Assembly: GCF_024756255.1 (NCBI RefSeq)
Contig: NZ_JANUHB010000007.1
Coordinates: forward strand, 124,001 to 188,000
Length of the DNA: 64,000 bases
Reading direction: 5' to 3'
DNA from: Massilia agilis
GTDB lineage: Bacteria > Pseudomonadota > Gammaproteobacteria > Burkholderiales > Burkholderiaceae_D
Shown here: piece by piece, positions 60,597 to 64,000 of the stretch
How positions within the stretch are numbered: position 1 is the stretch's first letter
Layout: every line of letters starts with the position of its first letter
Made by a program: the position numbers and the translations under genes
The notes under the pieces: generated by a model
What the model was told of the DNA's origin: nothing
The model's database searches: none
Seen by the model: the letters and a program-made list of their open reading frames with translations, nothing else

Positions 60597-61310
60597 ATGG
60601 TCCAGCATGTCCTCATGATCGAAGACGACGAGCGCCTGGCAGGCATGCTCGCGGCCTACCTCGCGCCGCACGGCTTCGCGCTGCGGCATGCGGCCAGCGC
60701 ACGCGAGGGCCTGGCCCTGCTGCAGCAGGACGGCGCGCCGTTCGCGCTGGTCCTGCTGGACCTGATGCTGCCGGACGCCGACGGCCTGGACGTGTGCCGC
60801 CAGCTGCGCGCGCTGGCCCCGCCGCTGCGCTCGATCCCTATCGTGATGTTGACCGCCAAAGGCGATCCGTTCGACCGTGTCCTTGGCCTGGAGATCGGGG
60901 CGGACGACTATCTGCCCAAGCCGTTCGAGCCGCGCGAACTGCTGGCGCGGGTGCGCGCCGTGCTGCGCCGCCCGCCGCTGGCAGGCGATGCCGGCGCCGA
61001 GGTGCTGCGCTTCGGCCGCCTCGACATCGACCTTGGCGCGCGCGCCGTGCGGGTGGACGGCCAGGCGCGCGTGCTCACGGCCTACCAGTTCGACCTGCTG
61101 GTCGCGCTGGCCGAGCGCGCCGGGCGCGTGCTGTCGCGCGAGCAGCTGATCGACGCGGTCAAGGGCGCGGCCTTCGATCCGTTCGACCGCTCGGTCGACG
61201 TCCACATCGGCCGCCTGCGCGCCGCGATCGAGGACGACCCGCGCCAGCCGCGCCGCATCATCACCGTGCGCGGGGCCGGCTACGTGTTCGCAAAGGTGCA
61301 GGATGCGTGA
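60597..61310 (+). CDS. OmpR/PhoB-type response regulator (CpxR-like)
   Basis: 237 residues. The receiver has LMIEDDERLAGML, phospho-Asp in LVLLDLMLPDADG, and Lys in DDYLPKPFEPRELLARV. The C-terminal winged helix is LTAYQFDLLVALAERAGRVLSREQLIDAVKG...RSVDVHIGRLRAAIEDDPRQPRRIITVRGAGYVF. Together with the CpxR-type box upstream, this is a likely CpxR equivalent. It overlaps the kinase gene by 8 bases. Confidence 0.92.
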   Translation: MVQHVLMIEDDERLAGMLAAYLAPHGFALRHAASAREGLALLQQDGAPFALVLLDLMLPDADGLDVCRQLRALAPPLRSIPIVMLTAKGDPFDRVLGLEIGADDYLPKPFEPRELLARVRAVLRRPPLAGDAGAEVLRFGRLDIDLGARAVRVDGQARVLTAYQFDLLVALAERAGRVLSREQLIDAVKGAAFDPFDRSVDVHIGRLRAAIEDDPRQPRRIITVRGAGYVFAKVQDA

Positions 61311-62325
61311 CGCCGCGCCGCAGGCCGCGCGCGTGCCGCTGCCGCGGCGGCTGTACGTGCGCCTCTACCTGGCCTTGCTGGCCAGCCTGCTGCTTGCGGC
61401 CTTCCTGTTCGCGCTGGCGCACCTGGCCTTCGATCCCGTCGCCGCGGGGCTGGCGGTCGTCGGCCCGGGCATGCACCTGGCCGGGCTGGCGGTGATGCTG
61501 GCGCTGATTGCGCTGGCCGTGGCCACGGTGGCATATCCCGTGGTGCGCCGCCTGACGCGCCGGCTGGAACGGCTGCAGGACAGCGTTCACGCGTGGGGCG
61601 AAGGCCAGCTGGCCACGCGTGTTGCGGTCGAGGGCGACGACGAAGTCGCACGCCTGGCCGCGAGCTTCAACGATGCCGCCGCCCGCATCGAGGCGCTGGT
61701 GCGCGCCCAGAAATCGCTGCTGGCGAACGCCTCGCACGAACTGCGCTCGCCGCTTGCGCGCATCCGCATGGCGGCCGAACTGGCGGCCGGGCAGGTGGCG
61801 CCGGCCGTCGCGTCCGAGCTGCGCCGCAACGTGGCCGAGCTGGACCAGCTGATCGACGAGGTGCTGCTGGCCAGCCGGCTGGAGGCGGTCGGCATCGGCG
61901 CCGCGCTTGCCGAGGAAGTGGACCTGACCGGCATCCTTGCCGAGGAGTGCGCGCGCGCCGGCGCGCAGCTGCAGGCGCGCGCGTTCGGCATGACCGGAGA
62001 CCCAAGGCTGCTGCGCCGCATGGTGCGCAACCTGCTTGAAAATGCGGTCCGCCACGGCGCCGGTTCGGCCGTCGAGGTGGAGCTGGACGAGGTGCAGGGG
62101 ATGCTGCGGCTGGAGGTGCGCGACGCCGGCCCGGGCATTCCCGAGGGTGAACGCGAGCGCGTGTTCGAGCCGTTCTACCGCGTTGCCGGCGCCAGCGAGG
62201 CGGCCGGCGGGGTTGGCCTGGGCCTGAATTTGGTGCGCCAGATCGCGCGCCACCACGGCGGCGACGCGCAATGCCTGGCCAACGGCCAGGCCGGTTGCTG
62301 TTTCAGGGTGACGCTGCCGCGCTGA
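61303..62325 (+). CDS. Sensor histidine kinase with HAMP domain (CpxA-like)
   Basis: 340 residues. Two membrane spans (about 20-45 and 55-80) are separated by only a very short periplasmic loop. A HAMP domain follows (VVRRLTRRLERLQDSVHAWGEGQLATRVAVEGDDEVARLAASFND), then the kinase core: LANASHELRSPLARIRMA, MVRNLLENAVRHG, DAGPGIPEGE, and GGVGLGLNLV. The lack of a real sensor domain suggests intramembrane sensing or input through the periplasmic CpxP-like partner. It is translationally coupled to the regulator. Confidence 0.92.
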   Translation: MRDAAPQAARVPLPRRLYVRLYLALLASLLLAAFLFALAHLAFDPVAAGLAVVGPGMHLAGLAVMLALIALAVATVAYPVVRRLTRRLERLQDSVHAWGEGQLATRVAVEGDDEVARLAASFNDAAARIEALVRAQKSLLANASHELRSPLARIRMAAELAAGQVAPAVASELRRNVAELDQLIDEVLLASRLEAVGIGAALAEEVDLTGILAEECARAGAQLQARAFGMTGDPRLLRRMVRNLLENAVRHGAGSAVEVELDEVQGMLRLEVRDAGPGIPEGERERVFEPFYRVAGASEAAGGVGLGLNLVRQIARHHGGDAQCLANGQAGCCFRVTLPR

Positions 62326-62349
62326 CCCGCCGCGGCAGGGGATGGGCGA

Positions 62350-62763
62350 TCAGGCGTTCAGGCCGGCGCCGCCTGCATCATCCTTGCGCTCGATGAGTTC
62401 GACCTTGTAGCCGTCCGGATCGGTGATGAACGCGATCACGGTGCTGCCGCCCTTGACCGGACCCGGCTCGCGCGTGATGTTGCCGCCCTTGGCACGCACC
62501 TGGTCGCACACCTTGTAGATGTCGTCAGCGGAGAGGGCGATGTGGCCGTAGGCCGTGCCCATCTCGTACTTGTCCACGCCATAGTTGTAGGTCAGCTCGA
62601 GCTCGGCGTGGTCGGGGTTGCTGCCGTAGCCCAGGAAGGCCAGCTTGTACTTGTACTCGGGGTTGTCGCTGGTGCGCAGCAGCTTCATGCCCAGTACGTT
62701 GGTGTAGAAATCGATCGAGCGCTGCAGGTCGCCGACCCGCAGCATGGTGTGCAGGATGCGCAT
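62350..62763 (-). CDS. gloA: Lactoylglutathione lyase (glyoxalase I)
   Basis: 137 residues from the ATG at 62763. GloA isomerises the methylglyoxal-glutathione hemithioacetal to lactoylglutathione. Start MRILHTMLRVGDLQRSIDFYTNVLGMKLLR, metal ligands in HTMLRV (His), AELELTYNYG (Glu), GHIALSADD (His) and DPDGYKVELIER (Glu). It converges on the kinase gene. Confidence 0.96.
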   Translation of the reverse strand: MRILHTMLRVGDLQRSIDFYTNVLGMKLLRTSDNPEYKYKLAFLGYGSNPDHAELELTYNYGVDKYEMGTAYGHIALSADDIYKVCDQVRAKGGNITREPGPVKGGSTVIAFITDPDGYKVELIERKDDAGGAGLNA

Positions 62764-62834
62764 TCGTGGTCCTTGTGAGATGTGAAACGAAGCTGCGATT
62801 GTATGCGCTCCCGGCGGTTCTTGCCCGATCGTGC

Positions 62835-62907
62835 GTAGGGTGGGCTCTTGAGCCCACGCGGGGATAGGCGCCACTTGCAAAGGCGTGGGCTCGAGAGCCC
62901 ACCCTAC
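62835..62907. repeat. Palindromic repeat pair, GTAGGGTGGGC family
   Basis: Inverted copies lie between gloA and the OsmC gene. The left core is GGGCTCTTGAGCCC and the right core GGGCTCGAGAGCCC, the same as the pair behind rsmA at 10919. A third half-arm (CCACCCTACG) follows at 62913-62922. Confidence 0.85.
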
Positions 62908-62917
62908 GAGATCCACC

Positions 62918-63349
62918 CTACGCCTGCAGCTTGGCATCCATCGTGATGTTCGCGCCCTTGAGCAGCTTGGATACCGGGCAGCCTTCCTTGGCCTTGAGCG
63001 CCGCGGCCTGGAACGCTTCGTCGGTGGCGCCCGGAATGCTCGCCACCAGCGCCAGGTGCACCGCGGTGATCGCAAAGCCGCCGTCCGCCTTGTCCAGCGA
63101 CACCGTGGCCGTCGTCTCCAGCCGCGTGGCGGTCATGCCCGCCTCGCCCAGCTGGGCCGACAAGGCCATCGTAAAGCAGCCCGCATGCGCGGCCGCGATC
63201 AGTTCTTCGGGATTGGTCCCGGCGCCGTCCTCGAAGCGCGTCTTGAAGCCGTATTGCGTGTCCTTGAGCACGCCGCTTTGCGTCGATACCGTGCCCTTGC
63301 CGTCCTTGAGGCCGCCGCTCCAGACGGCGCTGCCGGTGCGATTGATCAT
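62918..63349 (-). CDS. osmC: OsmC-family peroxiredoxin-like protein
   Basis: 143 residues. The two redox Cys lie in AAAHAGCFTMALSAQLG and KEGCPVSKLL, and the N-terminal GTNPEELIAAAHAGC is typical of OsmC, which reduces organic hydroperoxides. Its start overlaps the stop of the upstream sugar dehydrogenase (ATGA, 63346-63349), so translation is coupled. Confidence 0.9.
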   Translation of the reverse strand: MINRTGSAVWSGGLKDGKGTVSTQSGVLKDTQYGFKTRFEDGAGTNPEELIAAAHAGCFTMALSAQLGEAGMTATRLETTATVSLDKADGGFAITAVHLALVASIPGATDEAFQAAALKAKEGCPVSKLLKGANITMDAKLQA

Positions 63350-64000
63350 TGTGTTCTCCCTTCAGGTGAATGTTTGCCGGCGGGCGTGACCCGCCAGACC
63401 TTGTTGCCCACGTCGTCCGCGACCAGGATCGCGCCCTGCCGGTCCACCGCCACGCCCACCGGGCGGCCGTACGCGTGTCCGTCCTTGCTCAGGAACCCGG
63501 CCAGCACATCTTGCGGCGGCCCGCTTGGTTTTCCGTCCGTAAACGGCACGAAAATCACCTTGTACCCGGCAAACGGCCTGCGGTTCCACGAGCCGTGCTG
63601 GCCGACCAGCGCGCCGTTCCTGAACTGGGGCATCAGGCTGGCGTCGTAGAACGCCAGGCCGAGCGACGCGGTGTGCGCGCCCAGCCCGTAGTCGGGCACG
63701 ATGGCCTTGGCCACCAGGTCGGGCCGCTGCGGCTTGACGCGGGTGTCCACGTGCTGGCCCCAGTAGCTGTACGGCCAGCCGTAGAAGCCGCCTTCCTTCA
63801 CCGACGTCATGTAGTCCGGCGGCAGCTCGTTGCCGATCTCGTCGCGCTCGTTCACGCTGGTCCACAGCACGTGGTTTTGCGGGTTGATCGCCAGCCCGTT
63901 CGGGTTGCGCAAGCCGGTGGCGAACACGCGGCCCTTGCCGCTGGCGATGTCGTATTCCCAAATCGCGGCGCGGCCCAGTTCCACTTCCATGCCGTTGTCG
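63346..64000 (-). CDS. PQQ-dependent sugar (glucose/sorbosone-type) dehydrogenase, 5' part beyond window
   Basis: The frame is open to the window edge at 64000, so the N-terminal half and start are missing. About 218 residues are visible: ATGLRNPNGLAINPQNHVLWTSVNERDEIG, DYMTSVKEGGFYGWPYSYWG, HTASLGLAFYDAS and GAILVADDVGNKVWRVTP. These are late blades of the beta-propeller of soluble PQQ glucose dehydrogenase-like (PF07995) proteins. Whether it has a signal peptide cannot be seen. Confidence 0.85.
   Translation of the reverse strand, partial: DNGMEVELGRAAIWEYDIASGKGRVFATGLRNPNGLAINPQNHVLWTSVNERDEIGNELPPDYMTSVKEGGFYGWPYSYWGQHVDTRVKPQRPDLVAKAIVPDYGLGAHTASLGLAFYDASLMPQFRNGALVGQHGSWNRRPFAGYKVIFVPFTDGKPSGPPQDVLAGFLSKDGHAYGRPVGVAVDRQGAILVADDVGNKVWRVTPAGKHSPEGRTQ

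Overview
The window is GC-rich betaproteobacterial chromosome, most like an Oxalobacteraceae/Massilia-type member of the Burkholderiales. This rests on recognisable gene neighbourhoods: lptD-surA-pdxA-rsmA, fur with bamE-dapB, leuS-lptE-holA, and pcm-rhodanese-tolC. It also rests on the DUF4214, FG-GAP and Sel1-repeat proteins that such genomes carry. No species can be named from sequence alone. No phage, insertion sequence, CRISPR array, rRNA gene or replication origin is visible.

Layout. Positions 1-900 hold the end of a LysR regulator. 982-5276 (minus) is an overlapping run amgK-murU-pepP-ubiH (cell-wall sugar recycling, proline peptidase, ubiquinone hydroxylase). It diverges from lptD-surA-pdxA-rsmA (5372-10905), which covers outer-membrane biogenesis, vitamin B6 and ribosome maturation. 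11159-12412 carries two tandem paralogous lipoproteins. Next come a HAD phosphatase, hrcA, an ECF sigma factor and a diheme lipoprotein cytochrome (to 16534). fur faces away from bamE-dapB-barstar. leuS-lptE-holA, proA, hemJ, an rRNA methyltransferase and a Bcr/CflA pump follow (to 28156). 28343-34325 is a tight three-gene signalling unit: an HDOD-GAF-histidine kinase, a REC-PAS-GGDEF-EAL protein and a Sel1-repeat protein. 34365-35732 is a DUF4130-UdgX repair protein under a perfect LexA box.

A tRNA-Gly(CCC) at 36641 marks the start of about 2 kb of visibly A/T-richer DNA (36720-38750) with two orphan lipoproteins and a probable gene remnant. It is the best candidate for recently acquired DNA. 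The next stretch is accessory: DUF465 protein, two GST-family proteins, LytTR regulator, SnoaL-like protein, vanadium haloperoxidase-type phosphatase, and an RTX/FG-GAP/DUF4214 protein. trmB, a ZnuD-like TonB receptor with a small cysteine protein, recQ and uppP follow.

53036-56572 (minus) is a phosphorelay cluster of histidine kinase, small HTH protein, Hpt protein, stand-alone receiver and excisionase-HTH-receiver protein. It diverges from a TetR gene. pcm-rhodanese-tolC leads into a Cpx-like locus: a CpxP/Spy-like protein, OmpR-type regulator and kinase, preceded by a CpxR-type box. The window ends with gloA, an OsmC-family gene and the 3' part of a sugar dehydrogenase.

Two families of short palindromic intergenic repeats punctuate the window (six loci of one, two of the other). 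In the larger family the hairpin arms change together from copy to copy.
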